A stretch of DNA of 33,771 nucleotides from the NCBI GenBank assembly GCA_016098155.1, contig JAAAJB010000361.1, forward strand, positions 2,350 to 36,120, in the 5' to 3' direction. Made by a program: the position numbers and the translations under genes. How positions within the stretch are numbered: the first letter of the stretch is position 1; each line of letters begins with the position of its first letter. Below the pieces are notes generated by a model that saw nothing but the letters and a program-made list of their open reading frames with translations, made no database searches and was not told the origin of the DNA. Of the stretch, positions 1-9,850 are shown piece by piece. The stretch is from Actinomortierella ambigua (lineage: Eukaryota > Mortierellomycota > Mortierellomycetes > Mortierellales > Mortierellaceae).

Positions 1-314
1 AAAAAAAGCCTCTGTGTATCTAACATGCTTCTCTATTTGACATGACTAGATTCTGATTTTGAGCCATACGTCGCCAAGATCGATACGATTAGCCAACAGG
101 CAGATATGATTGCCAAAGTAGTCGCCGAGCTGGATGAGTACACCCGCGATCTTGGTATGATACTACAGAAACATAAAAAAAGGGTTGCTGAGGGCGGGAT
201 GATGGATTATAGAGGGAGGACTAGATGCTAGGCGTTTGAGGAAGCTATGAAGGTCGTTTATTCATTTCGCTGTCTTTCCTATTAGAACGTCGGCTGAGGC
301 GCGTTTCAAAATAG
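1..314 (+). CDS. BLOC-1 subunit 2-like protein, 3' end (partial)
   Basis: Only the last two exons are in the window. Bases 1-49 are the end of an intron, with a CTAAC branch-like site at 20-24 and acceptor TAG at 47-49. Exon 50-154 reads (n)AT TCT GAT TTT GAG..., donor GTATGA at 155. The last exon 286-314 follows acceptor ATTAG and ends in TAG at 312-314. The joined C-terminus has FEPYVAKID, then VVAELDEYTRDLERRLRRVSK. This matches the closing coiled coil of BLOC1S2 (LEPYL..I..IE....LE.....LD.Y...LE in animals). BLOC-1 is a coiled-coil complex acting on endosome or lysosome-related organelle sorting. The unspliced reading would run to a stop near 231 and lose the heptad pattern, so the spliced form is preferred. 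Snapin or another BLOC subunit is the main alternative. Confidence 0.6.
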
Positions 315-619
315 ACCGCCGTTAATTCACCAAATCGTGAAGATTCATCAAGAGGAGGACTCGAGGAGATAAAAAAAAGACAAAGGATCAAAGAAGAGGT
401 GGAAGAGTGGATGCGATCGCATTGTTGGATTGACTTCTAGTCAGTCGCCGCATCCGGCCTTTTTTTGTTCTTTCTTTTGACAATTGCTGTTGTTTCTATC
501 ATGATTGGATTTCAAAAGACGAGACGACATGGAAAAGGAATGGGACAGAGAAAGAGAGAGAAAGAAAGAGAGAAAGAGGCGGCCAGAGAGGACGAGGCTC
601 CTTCCCACTTCCAATGGCT
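315..619. other. Convergent intergenic spacer
   Basis: This spacer lies between the 3' ends of the BLOC-1-like gene (+) and the aminotransferase-like gene (-). It holds a GA-rich tract (about 545-580) and a short T run (461-467). I see no convincing gene. The small open frames here come from the purine tract. Confidence 0.5.
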
Positions 620-2159
620 CTAATCAAGGACAAGCTCGACACGCCGCTTACATTCCTCTGCCACTGCTGCACGGAGTTGCTCGACAAGCGGGCTGTCGGG
701 TAAAAGCTTGTGAGTTCCGTCAGGCATGACCATGGTCTCAATTGGCAGGACGAGCCTCGATGTGCCTACAAGGATTGTTGTTGACAATATCAAATAATAA
801 ACAGATCCCCACCCCCATCAACAATATGTGAGCTCTACTGCTATTTCATGCATACGGCGGATTCATCGAGCTCACACGACCTGCCATATCTCTTCGTGGG
901 GAAAAAGTGACATACTGGATATAAAGGCGCCTCGCCATTGATCAGCCTCTTTGAGGTTTGGGAACCTGTACACTAGAGGAATGTTTTCCTGTTTACAAAT
1001 GGCCTGCACTGCTCGGTGAATGGTCCCCTGTAAGACATATTCGAGCGGTGCCGTAATCACTGTCGTTCCTCGCCCATTCGTGCCATCGACGACGGCAAAA
1101 AAGTTGGAGGACAGTCCCTCGTAAACGTTCTGAGAATCGTCCATCAAGAGTGCCTCGTTGGTGTCCGGATCCAATGATTTTTCAATGAGTCCTCGATCTC
1201 TAAATGAAACGGGGGCAAGGAGGTGGGAAAGCATGCTGATTAATTGTTTTTTATCCTTGTCTTATACCGCCTCATTGAATCTTTCCAGGGCAAAGAGGTC
1301 GTACCGAACCCACTGTGAATCTTTGGCGGTAGCATGGTCACGAGGCGATCCATGGATTTCAACTTTGCATCGCCTTGTCATAGGTACTTTGAGGGGCTCA
1401 AAGTGGGCAAGGAAGGTAGGTGATCCAGTCTACTTGGGAGAGAGAGCGGGTGCATTGGTTAGTCATATGGCGTCAGTTTCTATCAAGGTGGGAAAATAAA
1501 AAACTCGCATGTTTTTTTTTTTCCTTTCACCATCTCATCTTTGCCCTCCGTACCGTAAAGTCCCATGTACAGAGAAGTGTAATCTTTGCTTCGTCGAGGA
1601 TCGATCGGGTGGTAGGTGCTGGTTTATGGAGCGACCCATTCACGCGAGGGTGCTGCTTTTGCTTTTCTTGGTCTGCAGGTGGCAAGTTGAGTGGCTCGGG
1701 TGGGGGCGTGTGCGGCGTTGAGAGCAAATGCTCTTGTTGATGCAGTAGCTGGAAATAATGACTCAGTCCGGATCGAACCAGTTGCCGTGCCTCCTGCATC
1801 AGGGTCTCGACGTTTCGGAAGGGGGCAAGCCCTTGCTGTACCAACGATGGCTCTGCACCCTCATAACCATGGTTGTTGGTCTGATCGTGCAGATCCCGAG
1901 GCTGGTTCTCGTTCTTGGAGCCAATGATGTTGCTGTTGTGAGGGTCGTGAAAGTGGATCTGCTGTAACGAGTTTGCCAAGCGGACAACATGGCCCGAAAA
2001 GTCGAGAACGCCTTTTTGGTCAATAGTCCGCATCCCTGTGTAGGCGCCTGGCGGATATTCAAGCAGGAACGAGTTACTGTTCTTGCTGGTGGCCTTGCAG
2101 ATCACCTCGGACGAAGACCCGACAAGACTGCGGATGGCGAGTACATTTCTTGGCAACAT
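620..2159 (-). CDS. Class IV PLP-dependent aminotransferase-like protein
   Basis: Four exons on the minus strand: 2159-1554, 1429-1305, 1199-916 and 765-620, together 386 residues plus stop. All introns are GT-AG and the phases fit (0, 2, 1). The N-terminal lobe has GAYTGMRTIDQKGVLDF and HVVRLANSL (about residues 39-70), the fold-type IV opening. Exon 2 gives VEIHGSPRDHATAKDSQWVR, with Lys238 at the position of the PLP-binding lysine. Exon 3 gives EALLMDDSQNVYEGLSSNFF, with Glu271 in the conserved E-G-x-x-N-F motif. The join to exon 4 rebuilds FISSTSRLVLPIE. Reading through the last donor would instead end at 872 and lose that motif. It most resembles plant and fungal 'D-aminoacid aminotransferase-like' proteins rather than a true BCAT, so the substrate is unknown. 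The start at 2159 is chosen because upstream in-frame sequence is low complexity. Its promoter is shared, head to head, with the hydrolase gene at 2871. Confidence 0.8.
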
Positions 2160-2870
2160 GGAGAGTCGACGGAGTATGGTAGCGAAATGGGAAGGCAATT
2201 GTCGACGAAGGGCAGAGGGAATGTGCGTTTGTGGTTTGGTGTAGTGTGGAGTGTGTGGGTTGAGTAGAATGAGTGGGAGATGCAGAGAATGCTTGCGCTT
2301 GCAAAGGAAAAGGAGTAGGAAGGGGAGAGGGAGGTGGGGGGTTTCTGACCCTTTTTTTTTTTTTGGTGTCTTTCTTGATGCCCTTTTCAGGAAACGCCGA
2401 GCAATCCATGCATCCACCCATTTGCTATTATTACCTCTTCTGCGTAGTTGCCACGCTCCAATGCTCTGACCTGTCCTGCCCCACCGATCACTGATGACAT
2501 CGAAACACGCACAGCTTTGGGCGTGATCACACCACCCGCCGTGACCTCATTGCGGCCTTTTTTTTTCACGGAGATTTCGATCCACCAACAAAAAAAAAAA
2601 GGTCGACTACGGTTCTGTCGAGCATGCAACCCTCCAATGATAGGTGACTCGACTCGCATAGCCATCGATGATCATCGAGCCAAGATTTCAGAGTACCTTT
2701 GGAAGTGAAAGGGTGCAGGAGTGGCCCCAGATTGGGGACACGATCTGCTCTGCTGTCATTCTGTGGCTGAAGCATTTTGCCATTTGATTATCGCTTTCGT
2801 TCTCTCTCTCTCTCTCTCTCTCCTTTCTTTTGTTCTCACTCCCTCTTCCAACTTCCTCATCCTAGCACCC
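2160..2870. promoter_or_regulatory. Divergent intergenic region, probable bidirectional promoter
   Basis: This region separates the start codons of the aminotransferase-like (-) and hydrolase (+) genes. It contains homopolymer T and A runs (2349-2361, 2558-2566, 2590-2600) and a (TC)n tract at 2801-2822 about 50 bases before the hydrolase ATG. CT-rich leaders just upstream of start codons are common in fungal promoters. No TATA box is clear. The role is inferred from gene orientation. Confidence 0.4.
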
Positions 2871-4207
2871 ATGTTAGAACCACCTGAGCAGCAAATCCAG
2901 GTCCCCTGGCCTAGCAAGAACGCCATCCCGCTCACCATCACCTCCCCTCCAGAGGGAGTCGAGCCGACGGGATTTGCTCTCCTACTTGGTCCAGGCGCAG
3001 GTATCTTGTCAGTCGTCGTTTATTTTTCGTTTGGATGCTACTTACACATGCACAGAAGCCCGGCTAACTTCAAATGAAATTAAATGGGGGTGGTGGGTGT
3101 GTAGGCGGTGACGAAAATACTCTACTGCTCAGAACCATTGCCAGGCGGGCTGCACAGCATGGTCATGTCTGCGCCCGCTACCGTGCCAAGATCCCCAACA
3201 TGGGTATTGTATCTTTGTTCTTCCTGCTTGTCTTTGTCGAATGGTTGACTGATGACACATCGCTCTGATTTCTCTCTCTCTCTCTCTCTGTCTCTCCCTC
3301 TCCCTCGCTGATGATACAAACCAGGCTTTCGAGTATCGCTGTGTAAACGCGTCATTGAGTATGCCCTCCACCCCAAGACAGGCTCCCATGCTGTTCAGGG
3401 CGTGTTTCTTGGCGGCCACAGTATGGGAACAAGAGGTAAAAAAAAAAAAAAAAAAAAAAAAAGTACCGTGGGAGACTTTGGAAAAGGGGGGAGCGGAGAG
3501 TGTGTTTGCTCTATGTTGCCACTAATCTTTCACTGCCCTCCCTTCTCAAAGTCGCTGGTACAGTAGCAGCTGATCTTTACAATGCTGGACCAAAGTCAAC
3601 AGGTGGTGCCAAGAAGGCCACGGCTAAGAAGACCAAGAGCAAGGCCGACTCGGCCACCGAGGGCGCTAGTGTCGAGGCAGCAAGAGGAGAAGACATCCCA
3701 CAGGACTTTGTACGCGGCCTGGTCTTCTGCTCATACCCGTTGCACACGCCTGACAATACAAAGGCGTTGCGGAGTGAGATTTTGCTCAATATTCCATCGC
3801 CAGTTCCGACCCTGTTCATCTCAGGCCTGTCCGACACCATGTGCAAGCCTGAGCTGTTCAATAAGGTGTTCAAGGACATGAAGTCATCCCCACGCGAGGT
3901 CTTACAGATCCAAGGCGCTGACCACGGCCTCGGGTTTGGATCAGCCAAGGGCGTCGCAGGCAAGAAGGAAGCCCTGGCCGAGTCTATTGCCGACTGGATC
4001 ATTGCCTTCATGGATGAGCATGCCGAAGGAGCCAAGAAGAGAGCTGATGAAGAAGGTGAAGGGCAGTCATTGCCTTCGACCACCAAAGGAAAGGCGACCA
4101 AGAGCAAAGCGAGCGCAAAGGAAGGTGTCGCGATAAAGAAAAAGGTCGAGATCAAGAAGGCGGAGGCTGCAGGCGAATGGAATGTATCTGTTTCCACAAT
4201 TGTATGA
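2871..4207 (+). CDS. Alpha/beta hydrolase, TEX30/KANSL3-like
   Basis: Four exons: 2871-3000, 3105-3203, 3325-3435 and 3552-4207, 331 residues. Introns are GT-AG and all in phase 1. The joined protein has an N-terminal strand (GFALLLGPGAGGDENTLL), then HVCARYRAKIPNMGFRV, then the nucleophile elbow GGHSMGTR with Ser109. A likely acid is Asp208 (FISGLSDTMC) and a likely histidine is His238 (QGADHGLGF), so a catalytic triad can be assembled. Order and spacing fit the TEX30/KANSL3 C-terminal hydrolase family, whose substrate is not established. Two Lys/Ala-rich segments are extra to the roughly 230-residue animal TEX30: one right after the elbow helix (about residues 127-155) and a basic C-terminal tail (about 285-325). 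Intron 3 begins GT followed by 25 A. Confidence 0.8.
3268..3290. repeat. (TC)n microsatellite in hydrolase intron 2
   Basis: A run of TC dinucleotides lies in the intron between exons 2 and 3 of the hydrolase gene, upstream of the CCAG acceptor at 3321-3324. It supplies an exaggerated polypyrimidine tract. Confidence 0.8.
3438..3462 (+). repeat. Poly-A tract abutting a 5' splice site
   Basis: Twenty-five consecutive A follow the donor GT at 3436-3437 of hydrolase intron 3, so the donor reads G|GTAAAAAA. A parallel arrangement is seen on the minus strand at 24186-24210. Confidence 0.85.
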
Positions 4208-4283
4208 GTTTTATTTTTTAGGGGGTGTAATGTACAACGGCGAACGGGATAATGGATTGCAAACATGCCTACAATACAAGGGC

Positions 4284-4289
4284 AATAAA
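4284..4289 (+). terminator. AATAAA polyadenylation signal, hydrolase gene
   Basis: A canonical AATAAA lies 77 bases after the hydrolase stop codon (4205-4207), inside the 178-base gap to the convergent PAQR gene. On the opposite strand AATAAA is present at 4215-4210, so the two transcripts probably overlap at their 3' ends. Confidence 0.5.
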
Positions 4290-4385
4290 TGCTGTAAAAC
4301 AAAGTGTCTAAAAAGTGCTCGTATAAGGGTATACATTGCTGGATCATTCGACTTTGCTGGCTGAATGTGGACACGGAAAAAAAAG

Positions 4386-6668
4386 CTACTCATATGCCAG
4401 TCGCATCTCAGAAATCGGAATAGAGCAAGCGTGGTTAGCCTGATGCCAAAACTTCATGGCCTCTGTTACACCCAAAAAGTGGATCAGACAGCCAAGCAGG
4501 ACACAAAAGTGGAAAATCTGGTGAGAAGCACCCTGGATTGAAGTAGATCAAGAATAAGGAACAAAAATAAGGTGTTAGCAAAATCACCATTCCTTTTTCA
4601 ACCTAACAAGAATACGTGTTTGTTCCAGCTCTTTCATTCATCCCTCCATCTTATTTTCACTGAAAAAAAAACAACTTACGAAATGGTCGACCTTGCCCGG
4701 GAACCACCGCTCGGGAGTTCGGCTGCCATAGATGAGGGCACCAATAACATAGGAGGCACCCATGCAAAACATGTAGTCCAATGCAACAGCCTCACGCGCC
4801 AGGGGAAACTAAAGGATGATATCAGAGGGGATTGAAGGCGATAAAGAGAAGATAAAGCAACAGAAACTTTATGAGTAATCACATCCTTCCATGAGATGCC
4901 TCCTCCAATATTAAAAAAGATGCGGATGCACTAAGAATCCAAAGTCAGACATGCCATGTACACTTACACCGTAGAGAATGATACCATGGATAACGGGAAA
5001 GAGACCAGACAGACCCATGGCCAGGAAGAGACAGGATCGTACCCAGCGGTACTGGGGGGTTCGGAACTTGGGCCGGACAACAGCGACGATGGTCAGTAGA
5101 CCAAAGACTGAAATCAGAGAGATATACATGATTTGCCATGTGGGATAGCAGTAGAAGCCTGTTGGATAGGAAAGAAAGCAAAGACGGCCATGGAAAGCAA
5201 GTGAGAACAGCGAACATTTAGCAAGTTTACCGCGAATAGAGTTTGCGCTTCCAGAGTCGTTTTTGGGGAAGAGAGAACGGGAAAGCGAGATGGAGCGTGG
5301 AAAATGAAGCAACAAGGCACATGGACCAGGTGGACAAGGGGACACAACAATCTTAACCCTAATCTTTCACATGCCGACACCCACGTTGCCTCTGCTCTCA
5401 TGATTGTTAAAGACGCCCCGACGAGCAAGTGAAAGAGAGAGGAGTAACAAAGAGTCCTTATTCTTACCGTAAAAGATGGCAGGGTAAAACGAGCCAACAA
5501 TCAAAAAGACGATACCAAGGTAGTCGCATCGATTCCAATGCAAACACACTGGTTCAGAGTGACAGCTGAAGGTGTGGAAGCTAGCCGACATGGACAGACA
5601 AATGATGGCACCGGCAATGAAGGCATAAAAAACACCGACATCCGTCCACTGCATTGTGTCCAGCACATCAAGGACCTTGTAGTAAGCGATAGGTGCAACA
5701 ATGATAAAAGCTAAAGCTCCGAGAAGATGCGACCATATATTGACTAGCCGAGAGCAAAAGAGGAATGGTAAGGGGACAAAAGAGTTTAGTTGCCAAGCAC
5801 TCAGTGTCTGCATGTACATCAAAGATTTTTTTTTTTGCCCCACTCCACAGCCTCTTACAGCCTCGAGTGATATTGACACAAAAACAAAAGCACAAAGAGA
5901 ATGTAGCCTACCACTTTCATTATGCAAGAACCAAAGCGAGGACAGGCATTTCTTGTGGCTAAACGTCTGGCGTCGATATCCGGTCAAGATTGCTGGATTG
6001 TCCTGCATCCAATGCGGAAGGTCCGCCCAGTCGCACAATGGCCCGAGGTCCTGTCCACTAGTGCCATATTCAGCAGCATACTGGGCGTCAATGCTCCCCA
6101 GCGACGAGCGGCGTGACCGGCGACCGGCTTCCTCACCTCCACCATTGACGAGCGAGGGTGGCTTGAGAGAGTAGATCGAGTTGCGCTTCGATTGCGAGTC
6201 TTCAAACCCCTCGTCCATGTCGTCCTCCTCATCTTCTTGTCCGCTTTTACCAGCGTCACTGCCTTTCCGATGGCATCTTGGACGGCCCTGGGTGTGCTCT
6301 CGATGTTGCTGCTGTTGCTGTTGCTGCAGTGCGGCGGGTTGGCCCGCATGGACAGTATGAGCCGTGGTGGTGGTGGTGGACGTCAGCTGTGAAGGGCGCC
6401 CGGGCAGTAGCGCTATAGGTTGTTCACTCTCTTGGTGCATATGCTGACTTGCAGGGCGAATATGAGTTTGAAGCTCATGAGCCGTTGTGTGTGAGGCAGC
6501 AGCGTCAGCAGGGAGGTCCTGAGAGGAAGAGGCAGGCGAGAGCTGTTGCTTCATCTTTCTGGTGGCCGATCTGGTGGTTCTGGAGACAAGAGTGGATGAC
6601 GATGACGGTAAGGAAGTTAAGGAGGAAGGAGAGGAAGAGGAGAGTTGAGAAATCGGTGGCACAGACAT
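4386..6668 (-). CDS. PAQR (adiponectin/progestin receptor, Izh-type) seven-helix membrane protein
   Basis: Five exons on the minus strand: 6668-5912, 5743-5468, 5158-4968, 4808-4680 and 4532-4386, 499 residues. Splice phases are 1, 1, 0 and 0. About 195 N-terminal residues are Ser/Thr/Gln-rich and disordered, with a short poly-Gln. Then come LCDWADLPHWMQDNPAILTGYR and the family signature HNESVNIWSHLLG, rebuilt across intron 1. Zinc-site residues known from PAQR structures are present: His309 (SFHTFSCHSE), Asp326 (RCDYLGI), and His455 and His459 (SHQIFH). RTPERWFPGK precedes the last helix. The family includes adiponectin receptors and yeast Izh proteins; its members are membrane proteins with ceramidase-like folds, linked to lipid and zinc homeostasis. 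The intron 1 acceptor and the ATG are confident. Intron 3 (4967-4809) contains a possible 48-base in-frame microexon (4930-4883), which I left out because the shorter version matches human loop length. Confidence 0.88.
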
Positions 6669-6929
6669 GGAGGAAGAAGAAGAAGAAGAAAAAAAAAGAA
6701 GACTGAAACGGACTATGGAAGGCTTTTGTACTTCAAAGAGGGAAAGAGTTGGATGGGATGGGATTGGTTCTGGGATGCAAGGATATGTGTGCCTGGGAAG
6801 GGGATGTCTCTTTCTGCGTGTAGAGCCAAAATTAAGTGCTATCAAGCTTCAGGGCAGGGCTGAACAAGAAGGGGGGCAAATGTCCTCTTTTCTTAAAACA
6901 GACTGTCAGACTGATCGCACAGGGAGTGG

Positions 6930-6931
<2 letters not shown>

Positions 6932-6968
<37 letters not shown>
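6932..6968. repeat. (GA)n microsatellite
   Basis: About 18 GA units upstream of the PAQR start, on the far side of its likely promoter. Confidence 0.85.
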
Positions 6969-6974
<6 letters not shown>

Positions 6975-7044
6975 GGTGTAGAGCAGGAAGGCAAGAAAAA
7001 AAAGTAATAGAACGAAATATAGCCTATGTAGTGCTTTCAGTAGT

Positions 7045-7096
7045 CAGCAGACAGCAGACAGCAGACAGCAGACAGCAGACAGCAGACAGTAGACAG
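7045..7096. repeat. Seven-base tandem repeat (CAGCAGA)n
   Basis: About seven head-to-tail copies of CAGCAGA, nearly perfect, decaying at the right end (CAGTAGACAGG). The period of seven does not keep reading frame and the tract lies in a spacer, so it is a minisatellite rather than coding. Confidence 0.85.
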
Positions 7097-9850
7097 GTTG
7101 GATAGGGTGGAGCTGTGGAAGGCGGAGTGAGGTTTTTCTTCGCAATTGAAAGTGGGATGGGATAAAAGAATCAGAGGGTTGCTGCTGGTCGTTGTTTATA
7201 ACCGTTGAGTATGCTCCTTATCCCGCTATATCGTCTTTGTCATCCCAGTGTCTGTGTCTGATGCAGCCAGCCCCCCCCCCACCACCCCCTAAATAATGGG
7301 AGAGGACAACATGGCCCTTAACACAATGCTACGGTGTCTATCTACACTTACAGGGTCTTGGAGTGCGTGCCGCTCTGTCGATGCCAAGCAGAGCCGAGAG
7401 ATGGGGGAGTACGAGAACAAAAGAGGAGGAGGGGAAGAGCGCGGTAGCCAAGAAACGAGAGAAACAAAAAGGTTACACTCCCCACTAACAACTTGGAGAC
7501 TGCCAACCAAAAACAAGCAATGAGCAATTCAACAATGAGAGAAGGAAGAAATGGCTGATTCAAATGCTGACAGAGAGAGAATCTTTTTTTGGGGGGAGGG
7601 GACAAAAAAACAACCGAGTGACCCCAGCTGGAAAGAACTCAACTCTAAACCATCCCAGCAGACACAGACACAAATGAACGTCATCTGTCTGGAGGCAGAC
7701 ACCCAGGCACGATCCGGAATGGTGAGAGTGAGTGGTTTGTGTGGGTTACGGAGGGGGAATGAACAATCGAGTGCGTGAATAGGAGGGCTGGATGTGAGTG
7801 GCGGTGAGTCGAACAGAAAGATCGACAGCCATTCATTGGCACACACAAAAGGACCTGTGTGTTGTTGATGATGATGATAATGGGCTGGAGCCCTAGGAAA
7901 GACGTGTCTCTATTTCACTCTATCTCTTTCTATCACTTGCTGATCAAACTCACTACTCAACCCCATTCTTTTTTTTTCTCACGACAACCCTTTATTCTTA
8001 TTCTCGCAAGAATCGCAGTGCTACCAAATAGATCTACGTTGGATGCGCATTGTGAGAGAGAGCGCAATAAGGAGATGCATGGTGGCAGAGTTTCATCACT
8101 ACTAGGGGCAACAAAGATGAGGGGCATGATTGGGGGGGGGGAGGGAGGACGTTGAGGTAGACCCGACTTGCTGCCTTGCGTGTTGTACAAATGCAAACAG
8201 ATAAGAGAAAGAAAACGAACCCGCTGCACGAAAACTGGGCCCGGTCTATGGCAACCAAGAAGGACGAGCCCTCTCCACTTCTCCAAAGCCTACGACCTCT
8301 GTACCCTCCCTCTCTCCCCCTGCCTTTTCCACCTTGTACGCTCTTGCACCCCCCCCTCCCGCTCTCCCACCCCATTGTCCACCACAAAGGCATATTGCGA
8401 CATCGCGATCGGACAGAGGAGGACTATGCTCCATCTTGTAAATCCCAGCTGTGGCTGCACGCACGAAAACCCGCGGACTGCGGTATATGATAGACAGCGT
8501 CTCTTTCTCTTGCGCTCGCTTGTTGTACATCTGTTCCTATACTTCATCTGGTCCCTCAGCACCATTTCATGCCACCACTATTACACCCACACCCACACAT
8601 CCACGCATTCGCTCTCTCACACGCGCTCTTCCCTTTTGTTGAGCCAGCTCTGCAGGAACGTGCTCTCATTCGGGTTTTCAACTGCTACTGCTGATGTGGT
8701 GTATCCGGTCCCTGGAATGCTATATCAGCCACCAACTTGGCTGTGAGATCGCCATGATCGTCGAGGACTCTCTTCGTGGGTGAATTTGATCTCTCCGTCC
8801 ACGCCATCCGATTTCAATCTACACCTCTTCCCCTCCCAGTCCTCTTTATCATCAAGCTCTGCTCAGCAGGCGACCATTGTGTCAACGGACAAATGAACTT
8901 GGGTGCTGATGCATGTCACCTGTTGTTTGTCCTCTCGAGGAGAGGGCAAGGAGGAGGGGGGACAGCAAGTATCGTATTATGCAGATGCGAGGGGAGTTGC
9001 CACATCCCTTTCCTTATTGTGATGCAGCTCACCCTAACACCCTCACTTCCCCTTGCGTGTTGGTTGGGCCAGCGGGAGTCAATCCTGTTCTCGATAGGCA
9101 GGACAAACAGAACAGACCGATGAACGTCGGGTCTCCGTTGCGCCCTTTCTGTTTCTTTGTTTGGTCCCTTTTTCTTGTTGTACTTCGTCTATTCTCCTGA
9201 ACTGAGGGACAAACAACTTTGGCAAGGGCTCGCAATGCACCAAAAGCATCAAGGGTGAACCAAGTACCTTTGTTTTGTGTTGGCCTAGGAGACAGCCAAG
9301 GTAGGTTCCAATGCACACAAAGGGCGGCAAAACACTATGATCTTGAGTCCATGAAAAAAGGGCTTGTCGTCCTGCGTCACCTCGCTCAGAACTCGATACT
9401 TTATATCTCTCTCTTTTTCTCCTACATCCTCTCTGTTTTTTTTGCTATTCTGCGGTGCATCACACTTTTTTCTCTCTCTCTCTCTTTCTCTCTTTCTTCT
9501 TATTTCTACTCGACTACCATCCATCCACTTTCTTCTTTCTTCATCTCTTTTTTCATTTTCATATTTTCCTTTGTTTCTTTCTTCTTCCCATCCTGCTCCT
9601 TTGTGCGATCAATTTCTCAGCTCTCGCCCAATAGGTTGTGCAAAGTTTTCTCCTACGTAGTAACGACTCACAATTCCGGACAGCTGTGTCAAACATTCTT
9701 TTTGTTCTCTTTCCCTTTTTCTTTCGTACATGATCATCTCACTTATTTTCGAATAACGACCCGAGTCCTCGACAACCCTGTCTCGTCTATCATACCTCAC
9801 GATCCCATTTTTTCTATTCTGAACTTCGCCTTTTCTACAGCTAGCTCCTC

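Larger units (their letters stand above)
6669..9850. other. Gene-poor divergent spacer (about 3.2 kb)
   Basis: This spacer lies between the divergent PAQR (-) and RhoGEF-like (+) genes. Open frames here are short and biased by CT/GA tracts, and none shows a recognisable domain or splice chain. It holds a (GA)n tract at 6932-6968, a seven-base tandem repeat at 7045-7096, several homopolymer runs and a long CT/T-rich stretch (about 9400-9620). That last stretch is probably the leader or promoter of the downstream gene. I see no tRNA or other RNA gene. Confidence 0.5.

Noticed and set aside
872..1234. Aminotransferase-like frame taken as ending at the stop at 872
   Set aside because: A donor at 915 and an acceptor at 766 join to an exon restoring the expected STSRLVLPIE segment, so the stop at 872 is intronic.
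2560..2605. Possible tRNA B-box-like sequence (GGATCGAAAT on the minus strand)
   Set aside because: No matching A-box, acceptor stem or anticodon arm could be formed around it.
2387..2665. Upstream extension of the aminotransferase start to 2417, or extra minus-strand exons
   Set aside because: The added residues come from poly-T and purine runs and a Pro/His-rich leader. The start at 2159 gives a sensible N-terminus.
3577..4374. 265-codon minus-strand frame opposite the hydrolase gene
   Set aside because: It lies antisense to a confidently recognised hydrolase exon and shows no family resemblance.
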